A stretch of DNA of 64,000 nt from Periplaneta americana (GCF_040183065.1 NW_027185502.1:2469501-2533500), one strand, 5' to 3'; shown: positions 1 to 11,333, numbered from the stretch's first letter. Notes: generated by a model from the letters alone, not told the origin. Program-made: numbers and translations.

Positions 1-61
1 GTGACTGCACATGATAAGGTCGCAGGGCAGATCTTGCCTCCTCTGCTATACCAGATAATGT
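1..61 (-). repeat. Fragment of a dispersed repeat interrupted by a LINE
   Basis: The first bases share an interrupted match with 16231-16290 around the string ATGATAAGGTC followed by CAG. The segment ends with the left copy of the target-site duplication of the LINE at 62-1189, so it is the flank into which that LINE jumped. It may be the 3' end of another LINE; no coding sequence is visible. Confidence 0.4.
47..61. repeat. Left target-site duplication of RNase H LINE
   Basis: TATACCAGATAATGT occurs here and again at 1190-1204, exactly at the two ends of the LINE fragment. This is the duplication left by target-primed reverse transcription. Confidence 0.85.
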
Positions 62-73
62 TGTTGTTGTTTT

Positions 74-826
74 CTAATGCCAGGCGTTTGACAGTAAAGT
101 CATTTGACCTCTCCCACTCCAATATTTTTCAAAGATATTATCATGGCCAGCCACTGAAGCACAGATTTTGAGGTGTTCCGAATCCATTTCTTGGTTTGAG
201 TTGCACAATGGGCAGTTAGGGGACTGATATATTCCAATTCTATGCAGGTGTTTGGCCAAACAATCATGGCCTGTTGCCAATCTAAATGCAGCTACAGACG
301 ATTTTCGTGGTAAATCGGGAATTAACTGTGGATTTTGATGCAGAGAGTTCCATTTTTTCCCTTGGGATTGTGTTATCAAATTTTGTTTGTTGAAGTCTAA
401 GTATGTAGATTTAATAAATCTTTTCACAGAGTAATACGTAGATTTAGTAACAGGTCTGTAAGTAGCAGTGCTGCCCTTCTTTGCTAAAGCATCCGCATTC
501 TCGTTTCCCAGGATTCCACAATGGGATGGTATCCATTGGGATACAATTCTTTTATTGAGTGATATTAATTGAGAGAGCATTTTAGTTATTTCTGCTGTTT
601 GAGATGAAGGTGTGTGTTTAGAGACTATTGATAGAATAGCTGCTTTGGAGTCTGACAATATAACTGCATTCTTAAATTTATTGATGTGGCATAGAAGATT
701 CCTGAGACTTTCACGTATTGCAATTATTTCACACTCAAAACTTGTTGTTCCATATCCAAGAGATCTATAAAGTAAGAAGAGACAGTACGTAACACCAGCA
801 CCGGCACCTTGTTCTCTGGAGATCAA
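74..826 (-). pseudogene. LINE RNase H domain and C-terminal zinc knuckle
   Basis: About 250 residues. The RNase HI fold is recognisable from an acidic FECEIIAIRE motif (Glu about residue 33), an ILSDSKAAI motif (Asp 59) and a GNENADALAK motif (Asp 112), giving three of the four metal ligands. The fourth, the Asp of the usual TDGS motif, sits at the very start and is split by a frameshift from the upstream piece. A C-x2-C-x9-H-x3-C motif (residues 205-222) is the zinc-binding tail common in these LINE proteins. The stop codon is followed directly by the tail of the element. It would have degraded the RNA strand of RNA-DNA hybrids during retrotransposition, but is now broken. Confidence 0.85.
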
Positions 827-1185
827 GGATCCGTCAGTGTATAAATGAAGCCAGATTTGTGGAGGGTGTCTAAAGACAATTGTTCCATTATTTCAGTGTT
901 TACTTCTGATATCAGTATTTCTTCTGTTAAATTTAGATTATATTCTATATTTAATAGAGTTAAGGGCTTTGGTTTAATTTGTAAGTTTTCTTTTAAATTT
1001 GGGATATTGATTTTCTGTTTTAATTCTTGAACAATGGATATGAAACTTTTTTGAGTTTTCAATCTACAGAGAGGACTGTATGAATGCCAATTGTTTCCTG
1101 GTAACCTGATAAGTTTTTCATATTGAATCAGTGCTTTTTCTTCTATTGTCATTTTGATGCTGTTAATATTGGTGAGGAATCTCAT
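823..1185 (-). pseudogene. LINE ORF2 segment between RT and RNase H
   Basis: About 120 residues upstream of the RNase H piece in the neighbouring frame. It contains the usual linker of LINE ORF2 proteins (HSYSPLCRL) and ends in FIYTLTDP, where the family normally has an IYTDGS-type first RNase H motif. The two frames overlap by four bases; a 2-base gain or 1-base loss explains the break. The reverse transcriptase itself lies beyond the 5' truncation point and is absent. Confidence 0.7.
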
Positions 1186-1189
1186 ACAA

Positions 1190-1204
1190 TATACCAGATA
1201 ATGT
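1190..1204. repeat. Right target-site duplication of RNase H LINE
   Basis: Perfect copy of the 15-bp sequence at 47-61, marking the 5' (right) end of the minus-strand LINE insertion. Confidence 0.85.
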
Positions 1205-1918
1205 GTAGTACATTATTAAAAGATTATGGGCAAAATGAACTAGAAAAGCAACTCAGCTAAAATTTTACATATGTATGACGACACTTACTTCTCAGGAAAG
1301 TGAATGGTGGGTAATGTAATTAACATGAAGATTAAAGCCGTATAGAATCCTCAGAAATTAAATTTTTGCATACAATAAAAGGATGCTCATGAGTGGACCA
1401 GATTAGAAATGAAATAAGAAAATAATTAGAACACGAACCTGTCAATGAGCAGATAAAATATGAACCAAAGTGGAGTGAACATGTGAAGAGGATGAACAGT
1501 GGTCAGCATAGAAATGTCGGACACATTATAGAAGAGATTTGGTAAATGTTGGAGTACTGAGCCAGGACAGTCCACGAAGATGAATATGGCGATATACTCT
1601 TGTGTATTATCTAACTCTCTATTAGTTTGTAAATATGACATGTCCCATGATCTAGTGCATGTAATAAATGGTTATGGTTACGGTCAGGGCGCGGATTTTG
1701 ATGACATGTCATCTTTCTATTTTTTTACATTCTTTGCAATGCCTGTAAATAAATACATTTTGGATATGAGCTGCTGGTTACAGAAATGTAGAGTTTTTGT
1801 CATTCTTAGGTCATTTTTCGCTGTTTTAATTCTTTGAAGTCATTTTTTAAATTTAGAGAGCTTTTTTTATCATTTTTCAATTTTAAAATGATTTTTTTAG
1901 TAGGCCTAATTTAAGCTA
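1205..1918. other. No recognisable feature
   Basis: AT-rich sequence with only short open frames and no family motif I recognise. Confidence 0.5.
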
Positions 1919-2050
1919 GTCTTCAATGACGAAGTAAAATTTCCCAATATAGAAAAACTCGCAAAATTAGTACTGACACTACTTCATTCAAATGCAGAAC
2001 TTGGAAGGATTTTTTCGATAGTCATGTCAAAAGGAAGAGGAGAATAGAAT
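1919..2050 (+). pseudogene. hAT transposase C-terminal dimerisation scrap
   Basis: A short plus-strand frame reads through FPNIEKLAKL, LTLLHSNAELGRIFS and SIVMSKGR before a stop. The SNAE-x2-R-x-FS block is the hallmark of the hAT C-terminal dimerisation region, where families have SNAxxERxFS. Only this end survives and no terminal repeats were found, so it is an old fragment. Confidence 0.65.
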
Positions 2051-2582
2051 AGCACATGAAGCTCTCAGCTAAGTTGTACGCTTTGCTTCCAAATAAAAGA
2101 ATTGAACTAGAGCACCTTTGAAGTCACCAGCATCCATTTTAGTTTCCGTTATTGGGATACATGTGCTAGATGTGGAGGAGATTTGGTGGTTGGTACATCC
2201 ACCCTTCTCTTTTATTGTAGCTCAACGTTTAATTATGACCTAATTAATTATTTTATTGTAGCTCACACTGTAAGTTGTGGGAAAATTTGTGTTCGTGTGG
2301 GAAATTTTTATACTTTTATATGGGAATACCATAGTAGACAGTCTGAAGAGCTGTTAATTTAAGGTAGTATTTTGACTACTTATGCATAGTATTGTTTGTT
2401 TTTAGGTCTGTTTTTTCATCATTTCAAGTCATTATTACAGCCCGAAATTTTATGTCCTAAAAGTTAAGAATGTCACTGAGTGTAGATGAATAGAAGTAGG
2501 CCTAGTGCCCGTGAGGAGAGTTTTAAGCTTAGTTCACAAGAGTCCGTTATGTAATAATAGACAACAGAGTCAGAAGGACTGA
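2051..2582. other. No recognisable feature
   Basis: AT-rich spacer. The first 60 bases may still belong to the decayed hAT end; nothing else is supported. Confidence 0.4.
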
Positions 2583-2829
2583 GCAATGGATCTTGTAAAC
2601 CGTGTGCTAATTTGTAAGTGATGTTAAGAGGATTAAAGACCTTTAACGATACCAAAGGGAAAATACTGAATGACAAGAATGGCATTTCAATGAAGTGGAG
2701 GTATGGCAATGATCTTGTAAATCGTGCGCTAGTTTGTAAGTGGTGGTTAAGAGGATTAGAGACCTTTAGCAGTACCGAAGGGAAAATACTGAATGACAAG
2801 AATGGCATCTCAAAGAAGTGGGGGCATGG
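2583..2829. repeat. Two-copy tandem repeat, period 122 bp
   Basis: GATCTTGTAA at 2589 recurs at 2711, and the following ~118 bases match closely, including GGGAAAATACTGAATGACAA in both units. The open frames on both strands here are by-products of the duplication and I do not call them genes. Confidence 0.85.
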
Positions 2830-3086
2830 TTTTTATATTAAACTATAGCGAGGAACAATATTAACTTTTAGCACTTAAAATTCCGGGTTCTAGCCATTAT
2901 AATATAACTTTTTGGGTCTTTTATAGATAATTTTTTAAGTAATCAAAATCCTCACTCTGGCTGGGGATCGTCCCATACATCAGGGGCAATGTGGTAGCTG
3001 TACAGGCTGGTCAGCACCAGAGAGAAGCTGTGTCATATGACGCCTTTCCCCCACAACACACGTGATAGACGTGAGCTTACACTCAC

Positions 3087-3163
3087 CTTTGGCACGGAGT
3101 ACGTGTGTGCAATGCCCAGACTGAAGACTGACACAATCCCCATGACCTTGCAATCGGGAAAAC
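3087..3163 (-). CDS. Candidate host exon, 77 nt (unidentified)
   Basis: On the minus strand a 77-nt stretch is bounded by a strong acceptor (TTTTACAG) and a consensus donor (GTGAGT). It is more GC-rich than its surroundings. One phase is open throughout and reads as a small hydrophobic segment (CKVMGIVSVFSLGIAHTYSV) that could be part of a membrane helix. I do not recognise the protein. Splice signals and composition are seen; that it is a real exon is inference, and no partner exon was identified in this window. Confidence 0.3.
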
Positions 3164-5049
3164 CTGTAAAACTTCCTATAGCTTTGCCAGTTTTCAATTC
3201 CATTACAGCAGTTTCTTGATTTCATCATCTTATTTATCGAAATAGAAACATCAATTTTGAGGCGTACTTATGACATTTTACTAGTTTCTGTGGCATCTCA
3301 TAAACATTTCAAGACATATTCAAACATTAATAAGGATCATTTAAATATTTCTGCTGATGCCCAGTTCACTCTCTCGTTGTACAATTTAAGTTCTCTGCAT
3401 TGATTGATGATTCAGTAATATAACCGTATAAAATGTAGATATAAACAAATTATATTATTAATTAAAGTTTTACAATTTAGAATATTATGCATTTATTGTT
3501 TACAATAAATTATATTGTTTGAATGTAACTTAAACATCCTTCAAGAGCTTACTTGTACATTTTTGTGAATGTAAACACATATCCCTTCAAAATGATCTGA
3601 TGAAGAGAATTGAGAAAATGCATTAAATTTTATTGGCATTGGGTTGTAACAAAGGGCTGCCATATGCCTCGGACAGTCCATGGCTTTATAGTAGGGAGAA
3701 AAGACTGATGTCCACGATTTTGAATGAAGTCGGACAGAAATTGGAAAAATGCAGTAATTTGTAAGATAGTGTTCAAATGATACTCAAATGGGTGCAAGAT
3801 AATACATCTTACGAACTCAGTAAGAGCCTTCTGTCTGACTAGGTGATAAAATTTAATTTTTTCCTACTGCACAACAAAGAGGAAATTTCTAAAAATATGA
3901 TTTCACACGAAATCTCGGTAAATTTTTGTCGCAGTTGTATTTCCGTGGTGCAGTAGCCTACTTAGAACTGCTGCAAATGGTAGAATTGTTATTTCTGTCT
4001 GCGTGGATATAATACCAACGTTCAAAGATCATTTTCCTTGATGAATGGCCAGTGGATACAAGAAAGAAACAAATTATCACTTAAGTTAGTAAACGCATCT
4101 GCAGATAGAGTATAATGTAAACTGCAGTTAGCTTCACAACTCATCCTTCCTTCTCTTCACAGTTCTGAGAAGTATGAAAGGTTCTGTGACTGTGATCTAC
4201 AGACATGAATGGTGTGGTGCTAAAATAAATGGTAATAATGTAAATTGCATGCCAAATAGTGTGCTAGATAAGGTAAAGTGTATCACTGAAGTGGCCAGTC
4301 TCATCCACATTAAGTAAACAAGTGATATTAATGTGAAAAATAAATGATATATACAAGTTTCTTATAAATTCCTGCGTTTTTTCCTGTCGATCAAATTGAC
4401 TTGTGAATCATGTACTGGTTTCTTTGTTTCTTCATTATGGCAACCCTAGTTTTAACAAGTTTCTATTGTTATGACATTCGTAATGAGAAATAAGATCAAT
4501 TAGTATTATTTTCATTTAAAACGCCCCTGTATTCGACTGCATGATATTTAGAGTGCAAGTTCCCTATGAGCTTGAAATTTCCAAGATAGTAATTTATCAT
4601 CCGTGACTGTACCATATTATTATTCTGTGAGCCCAACCTGAGTGGTAATATTGAATTTCTTTAATCTCTTCTTGACACAAAGTCGGACATTATCTAGTGA
4701 GATTACTGTCGATAAAATCAAGTAACCTAACAGTAATGTAATACATAACTGCTTCATAAAATGTACGTTATATCAATTTCTTTAGAAAAATTAAAAATAC
4801 GTTTTAAATATAAAATATGAAAACGACAATATTTAAATTTCCTTGCGGTCGGTTGACTACATTTTAAAATAAGAAGACCAGCTTTCTTGGTGTCATGCTC
4901 GATAAGTATCTTAGTTATCTTTTCACATTGATAACCTTTGTAATGTTTTAGACTCAATAAGGGGGGCAAAGACTAATTGGGATTTCCCAGTCTCTGATTG
5001 GGTCAAAAACCCTGATGGAACTGATGTTTAACCCTAGTGGTAAATTTCG
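3164..5049. other. No recognisable feature (1.9 kb)
   Basis: AT-rich, non-coding-looking sequence. No terminal repeats, tRNA-like heads or transposase motifs were recognised. Confidence 0.45.
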
Positions 5050-5463
5050 GTGAAGTCCGGAGGGCCTAATTAGTCAAATCCACTCTCCTCACCTCCACGC
5101 TGGGGCCCCCTGGGATCTTTCAAGATGCGAAAGAGAGAGTGGTGTGCGGAAAGCAATGGGAAGCTACCGCATTTATATATCCCAAGAAGATATGTTGAAA
5201 ATGCCATGATGAGTCTTTCCCTGGTAAAAAACTCCGGATGTAAACTATCCCCCCAATCAGATGTCCGGGTGGGGGATACTGGGGAAGGACATGTCATGAC
5301 ACAAGACACAGAAGAGAAGAAAAGAAGATCAACGACTGCAACGGGGGATGAGAAGACACCAGTTCTACCGGGTGAGTTGGAAAACATGAAGGAAGCAATG
5401 AGAAGAAACAGAGTGGATGTGATGGGAATGTCAGAAGTGAGGTGGGAAAAAGTGATGAGTTGA
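5050..5463 (+). mobile_element. LINE 5' end with start of endonuclease domain
   Basis: A GC-richer plus-strand segment ends in the frame GELENMKEAMRRNRVDVMGM followed by SEVRW. Residues of this type open the apurinic-like endonuclease domain of RTE-like LINEs, including the catalytic Glu of the SExRW motif. The frame stops just after this motif, at 5461. Upstream (5090-5340) is a C/G-rich leader that looks like a LINE 5' UTR plus the disrupted first coding residues. Only the 5' end is present, unlike the usual 5'-truncated copies, so a deletion probably removed the rest. Confidence 0.55.
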
Positions 5464-5950
5464 TGAGTGATGAATAGGGCTCGGAAGTTGATGAAATATC
5501 ATATTTTTTCTTATACTTCAGAGACAATGCAGGATACAATATAAACTCTTTACACTTCAATAGAGACCAATATAGCCTACTTTTATTTTGCATTTATTTG
5601 CACTATTTGGTATTTTATTGTTTTTAGGAAATGTTCTACTTTCTGTTGCATTATTGCCCTATTGTTTAGAAAGGACCTTTTTTACGGTGTAATCATAGTC
5701 TACATTCCAGAACCTACTGCAGATAGCGTCATGCAGGAATTTGCCTTATGGTTGCAACAACCTTAACTTCTGATCACGTGTGTGATGTGATTGTCCCCCA
5801 TTCAATGCAACAGAACAAATACTGCAGCCGCAGTGCTCGCAGTTAGCATATTGTATTGCACAAGTAAAGACAGTATTGATAGAGAAAGTGCTGCTTCTAT
5901 AGCAGTTTCTCAAGGCTTGCTGGCTGATCCTCAAATTAAGGAATGTCAAT
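5464..5950. other. No recognisable feature
   Basis: AT-rich spacer without coding or repeat signals that I can name. Confidence 0.4.
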
Positions 5951-5998
5951 GTTGAGGTTTTCTCTGCAGTTTTCCCTCAACCCATATAGAGCAAATGT
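5951..5998 (+). repeat. Short fragment of SINE-b core
   Basis: TTGAGGTTTT, then TTTTCCCTCAACCCA, matches the central part of the SINE at 53796-54059. Head and tail are missing. Confidence 0.5.
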
Positions 5999-7612
5999 GT
6001 CTTTATCACGCTTGTTTTTGCACTTAATTATTTTATTCAGATGCTAGATAATAATAGCATTTGATAAAGAGTCTAAATTAACGCATGAGAAAAGATTACT
6101 AGCACACGGGTTCAAAAAAGTGAAAAATTATTTCATTATTATTGATTTACTGCATTTGTTAAAAGATTTCAGTATTATATTAGCGTATAAAATGGACAGT
6201 TTCTAATAACTTTGCAGGAGGAAGATGACTGTTTGTACAACAAAGATGCACTTATAATACATCACATAAGTATTTTGGCATTATATTTAATGTGTTTGAA
6301 ATTTGTTCCAATAAACATAATACTTCGAATACTTCCTACAATAAAGCATTATACTTAAGTAAACATACAAACGTGGCCAACATGCTGTCGTGTTAACACT
6401 AAACATCATTACACCGTAATAATTATTATAATTTACGTACTTCAGAAGAATGCTCTCCAATTGAGACCACATTTCTAATTTCATGTGTGCACTTACCAAC
6501 TCTGTGATGCAATGAATATCATTTTGATTATTTACACACAATTGCACTGATAAATTTTCATATATTTTAATACATCAATATATTTGTGACACACCCTCAA
6601 AATTAACCAACAAAAAGTACAGAAACACTGGATTGAGATTAATGATCCACCTGCTATCTTTTTTAAAGTATCTATGTTACATAGGTCATCAAACGAATTA
6701 ATTTTGTCCATTTGCAAGCACTTAATTTGTTGCTGCTCAAATCTTTGAATGCACTTGTTAGCAGGGTCCATTCTTGTTGAGGAATAAGATTATCTATATG
6801 TTCCCGTAAACCTGGAAATAGTTATAAGAGATCTGCTTTAGGACTATTCTTGCACATTTCCTTCTCTGTCTCTAGAAACATGTACTAGATACAAATCGTT
6901 TACTTCAAAGTGTTTAATACACACAACTGAATGCTTTGTTGGCGTGAAAATATTTCATAGAATACGAGTAGCTTCCAGCCACATAACTTATCTTTTCAGT
7001 TGGAAATTTGAGAACTGTAATGTAACACACTCACTTAAAGCACTCTAGTAATTTTTGGTACACACAGAAACATAACATTTAGGAGCCATCTGTAAATAAA
7101 AGAATATGGATGATTTAATTTCATTTTTTAATAAAAGTCTAAACTTCTTCATTTCAGTTCTCTGAATTTATTTTTCTTAGAGGTTATGCCATTACTACGT
7201 GCTTCATCTTTTGATTCCTTTTCAGATTTTACTTTTATGATTCACTTATAGTTAATAGTTTAATTTGGTGATGTACATGTTGTCATGCTACTCTCCATCC
7301 AAGTGGTTATGTCACACATTCGTCAAAACAGGGGAAATGATATGACAGTTACTTACTTAACGGGGCCCTTTTCTTTAAATTATTTTAAACAGTTGTATAA
7401 TATTATGTAAACTTCCAATTCCGTACAGCAAATATTTGCAGAGAAGAACTTAACAGCTCAGCCACTAGCCCTTACAGAGAGGACAGGAGAAACGAGTGGG
7501 ACGAACTGGGATGAGACATAACCTTTCAGCTGGACAGTACCTATTTATTCTCTTCATAATTAACTATCAGTGTATTACGAAGATTTCAGTTCAGAATTAC
7601 ACTGCCTTTTAG
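5999..7612. other. No recognisable feature (1.6 kb)
   Basis: AT-rich. It would be intronic if the exon at 7613-7792 is real; otherwise intergenic. Confidence 0.4.
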
Positions 7613-7792
7613 CTCGACATGATACAACTGGCAAGCTGATGATGCTAGACGCTGCCACCCAGACCTCGAGCAGCGACCACTTCGAGGAATCCAGCAGACG
7701 GTATGCCGAGTGGGAGGAGGAAGTCAGGCTGGAGGAGCTGCAGCATCTGCAGAGAGTGGCGATTCGTCTTTTCGACTTCTTTATGTACTCAG
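7613..7792 (+). CDS. Candidate host exon, 180 nt (unidentified)
   Basis: A GC-rich 180-nt block in AT-rich DNA. It is preceded by a pyrimidine-rich acceptor (CACTGCCTTTTAG) and followed by a donor (CAG|GTACAG). Both boundaries fall after the first base of a codon, so the exon is symmetric (phase 1-1), and one frame is open throughout. The roughly 60 residues include an acidic, helix-prone stretch (RYAEWEEEVRLEELQHLQRV) followed by IRLFDFFMYS. It does not resemble the transposon families around it. I do not recognise the protein. Composition, frame and splice sites are seen; that it belongs to a host gene is inferred. Confidence 0.5.
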
Positions 7793-8376
7793 GTACAGTA
7801 ACTGTTTACATCCTGAAGTAGATGCTCTTTCAGCTATGCACAAGCAGAATCCCAGAGCAGTGCAATCAACTAGTTGGCCACTATTGTTATTCCATTTCAA
7901 CATGCTTGGGATGGGAACATTTAAAGTAAAACTCAATTTAGGCCATGGCCCTTAAAATTAAAAATATTTGATTCTGATTTAGGCTACATTCATTCCCTTT
8001 ACAAATGTGTACGGCAAATAGCAAGCGCTGTAATAAAAATGGCTGATTTGTCGGCATTTCCAGCGCAAAGGATTGCGGTACTCTGGATATCCACATACTC
8101 TGTGAACAAGTTCAGGAGACTTGGATTCTTACTGGTAGGGAATAGGGCATTTATCCAGTGGATTCACTTGTTCAATTTGCCTTAGTTCGTAGAACCTGTT
8201 CTTAAATGTTTGTAGTTAAAACAAATTAGGTTCTTGACATAAAAGGAAGAATATTAATTTAACATTTTAACACGAAATTATCTAGTTTTTTAATTTGACA
8301 TTAAATATAATCGTGTCATATTATTAAATTATTGTTCCTTATCCAAGTGTGCAGGCAGTCAAAACAGAAATACAAA
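7793..8376. other. No recognisable feature
   Basis: AT-rich sequence between the candidate exon and a MITE. Confidence 0.4.
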
Positions 8377-8589
8377 ATCGACGGCCCAGCTTGAAAGGGA
8401 AACAACTCAAAATTTAAAGTTTAAAGAAAGCTGCATTTTGAAGCTTTATGTTGCTGTGAAGAATCAGAGGATCGTTTAACTTAATCCAAATTCAATTAAT
8501 CATGTTTTATGTATGGTTGAAGCTTTAAACTTCATTTTTCTCACAACTTTAAATTTTGAGTTGTTTCTCTTTAGAACTGGCCTGTCGAT
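8377..8589. mobile_element. MITE with ~45-bp inverted ends (213 bp)
   Basis: The left end CGACGGCCCAGCTTGAAAG and the reverse complement of the right end, CGACAGGCCAGTTCTAAAG, are near-matching. Both continue into a shared AAACAACTCAAAATTTAAAG. The interior is also partly palindromic (AAGCTTTA near both arms). No coding sequence. The superfamily is unclear because no unambiguous target duplication is visible. Confidence 0.75.
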
Positions 8590-8776
8590 ATTACTAAGCT
8601 TGCAGGCTTGAGACTGATCTGCAATTACTTTGGCAGCCGTCTACCAATATCCCTTTCTCTTTGAGTGCTAATATCGCATACACAATTATGAACCATAATT
8701 CATTATTCAAAAACATAATTTAAATAAATAAATATATTTTCAGCTACAAAATACATTATTAAGCACATTAATAAGA

Positions 8777-9015
8777 TAGGGTAAAGGTTGGTAAAATCGT
8801 GATATGAGTAATATCGTAATAGTTGGTATGAGAATTTATTACAATTTTACTTATCGAGACAAAAATCTGTTTTTTTTGACAATGTATTAAGGACAAGTTC
8901 GTGGACAAGTTGCTGCATCAAATCGGTCCTTCTCTCGCTCTGTAAAAGCATGATAAGCTATCAAACACAGTAGCACGATATTACTCTTATCACAATATTA
9001 ACAAGATTTACCCTA
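8777..9015. mobile_element. MITE with TA duplication and GGGTAAA ends (239 bp with TA)
   Basis: The element 8779-9013 begins GGGTAAAGGTTGGTAAAAT and ends with a diverged inverse (…GATTTACCC), with TA on each side (8777-8778, 9014-9015). The inverted similarity extends about 45 bp through GAGTAATATCGT. A TA target and short non-coding body fit a Tc1/mariner-type non-autonomous element. Confidence 0.75.
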
Positions 9016-9659
9016 CTTCGTTTTCCTCTCTCCTACAATTTGTTATTCCATTTGAATGAAATATATTATTTCCTTCTTTTAAAGTATTGACAATTCATAG
9101 GGAATGGAATATTTCTCGAATTTTGGAAAAAAATATTTCTCAACATCTAATTACAGTAAATATACATTATTCAATTCATTTATGCCTGATTTGAATTCGT
9201 GAAACATCGCGAAATCCGTATCAAGTCGGGAATGCGATTTTTTAAGCAATTAGCGAATTATGTGCGCGAATTTTCAATTTTTAATTTTTTTTACTACAAT
9301 CGATAATCGATAGCTGTCGCACAGATAAGGTCGATATTTATGGTCGCTAGTATTGCACATTCGATACTGAATCTGTTTTAGTCAACGGTCAACGAGCTAG
9401 AAGGTTTTAATTCAAATACCTGGTCTAAACACACTCTTGACATCATATCTGATATATGTAGCGATGTGCGAGAATCGTATTGTGAGCATTGTGAGCCTGC
9501 TGAATGCCATATTATTTTGGACGTGTTGAGTGTGTTTGTTTTATTTGTTTATAGTGTCACACATAGGCGAAATAACATTATTGTGTTCCCGTGCAAGTGA
9601 GGCTACAAGAATGCTTAATAATAAAATAGCTCCAATAGAGCTTTCCAGTATATAAGGCA
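9016..9659. other. AT-rich spacer; possible 5' flank of the hAT relic
   Basis: No coding sequence. Contains a small palindromic AATCGATAATCGATA near 9300. Confidence 0.35.
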
Positions 9660-10020
9660 TAGGTTTTATTGCACAGACAAAAGTACAGTCATGTGTAAAT
9701 TTTGTAATTGTGAGGTCTCGTGGGAAAGAAGAGATACTGTTGAGAAAGATTTGAAGTTGGTAAAACATGCATCGGCAATTAATTTTCGCAAGGAAGACGA
9801 ACAATCTCTTGTGCTGACTTCTATTGCCACTTGTTTTTGCAGTGTGCAAAACAAAAAGAAAAATTGCGAATATCTGGGAAAAAGTGTTGGAAAGACTTTA
9901 TAAAAACGAACATACCAATTTCCAAGCTCGAAAACGAACAATGTGAAAATACTGAAACATTTAATTGAAAGCACCGATTTTCCCATTTGAAAATCCCACA
10001 TTTTGCACTTTGAACTCAAC
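9660..10020 (+). pseudogene. BED-finger hAT / CGGBP1-like N-terminus
   Basis: The frame from 9691 begins MCKFCNCEVSWERRDTVEKD and continues LKLVKHAS. This is the C-x2-C … His layout of BED-type DNA-binding fingers in CGGBP1-like proteins and hAT transposases. The position usually held by the first His (DKHxxSxKH) is Asp here, so the zinc site may be damaged. Further on, IPISKLENE recalls the family's next block, but frames are broken there. The catalytic region is absent. A hAT fragment is more likely than a host CGGBP1 relative, because the ORF is degraded. Confidence 0.6.
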
Positions 10021-11298
10021 AAAAAATTCCAGTCTCTAACGATTCAGAATGCTTTATAGTTGCTGGGTCGTTAGTAGTCAATAACATTTAAGCTGTGCTC
10101 ATGTTTGAATCTAAATCCACACAGCAATCAAGTCTTCAAAAGGCTTGTTTTTTAAGATCTGATGCATGCGAGGTGAGAGACCACACTATACGAGCAATAG
10201 TGAGTGGTTTGTAAAGCTAAGAGGTGTGCGGTCAGAAGTGCATTCCACCATGATTGTCTCAAATTCGGCAATCCTGAGTATGAGGCTTTTACATGAGGTG
10301 GGTCCTTCATCTTTCCATGCAAGAAATGTTTATCATCAGAAAGATTGTCAAGGGGTGACAGTACAAAAGTTCATGTCAGTTCACATCATGTTTCAACCAA
10401 GCTATCACTGGTGAGAGAACAACAGGATGGAGTCTGCAATAGATCGCCTACCAAGAAAATTTTATCTTCTGAGAGAACACTAAGTCTGCCAGAGATACGT
10501 ACATGATACCGAATCTCTTACAGTCCAACTAGAAACAGTAAGATTAAACATGCAAAATACATTCGATACTCTCAGTCAAGTACTTAGTTATGTGAATATT
10601 CTAGAATCTGACATAAGAGATCTAAAAGAGAACTCTTCACTTAAAAATTACATGTGTTTGCTAGTAGCTAACAGAAATTCCTCCAGTGTCTTGACATGGT
10701 AGTGTGATCCAAAAAACCGAACTTTGAAAAATTCAAATTCCCACAAGGCTAATATTATGCATTAATGTGTAAAACAAGTACAAAAAATTTCATTAAAATA
10801 TTACCATTTACAAGTCGCTCCAGAGCTGAGAAGTTTATAATGTGTAACATAGTGAAAGAAAAAAGTCAGAGCAGCTTTTGAAGGAGTAGAAAACTCTTAT
10901 CGGTGTTTGGATAAAAGTTATAGAAGAAACTGTTTCTATTCATCTTCTTCAATGTCTCATTGTACTTTTGGAACAGGTTGATAGTGCGTTCTGTCGTGTC
11001 ATTTACTACTTTCGTCTAAGAGGAGCAATCACGAAGTTCCTTGAAAACCACTCTGTAGGAAGTCTGTGCAGGAAAGATTGAGATTTGTCTCTTCCTATTT
11101 CAGTCTTCAAATAAATAACTGGTTCTCAATGTTATAGGATTCTCCAATTTCAGGTTTTCCAATTTAGCCAAGTTCTGTAGTCATTGAGGAGTATCAGGTT
11201 TCTGTGGAGGCTGCAAGTTTGTTACTATATTTTCCTTTTTTGCTGGTTAAACGAATTGAGTCCGCAACAGACCACATTATTTAAAGCCTGTTTAGTAA
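10021..11298. other. No recognisable feature (1.3 kb)
   Basis: Only short frames. It may hold decayed hAT sequence after the BED finger, but I see no convincing motif. Confidence 0.4.

Positions 11299-11333
<35 letters not shown>
11299..11333 (+). repeat. (GAT)n microsatellite
   Basis: About eleven GAT units; the poly-Asp in the plus frame is a by-product. Confidence 0.9.

Larger units (their letters stand above)
62..1189 (-). mobile_element. 5'-truncated RNase H-bearing LINE
   Basis: A minus-strand non-LTR retrotransposon fragment lies between perfect 15-bp direct repeats. Its 3' end is a short A-rich (AAC)n tail that starts immediately after the stop codon of the last ORF, so there is almost no 3' UTR. 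Only the region C-terminal to the reverse transcriptase plus RNase H remains, as expected for 5' truncation. RNase H-bearing LINEs include the I, Outcast and LOA-type clades; I cannot choose among them without alignment. One frameshift near 825 breaks the RNase H. Confidence 0.85.

Noticed and set aside
2473..2848. Open frames on both strands with repeated residues
   Set aside because: Produced by the 122-bp tandem duplication; no domain.
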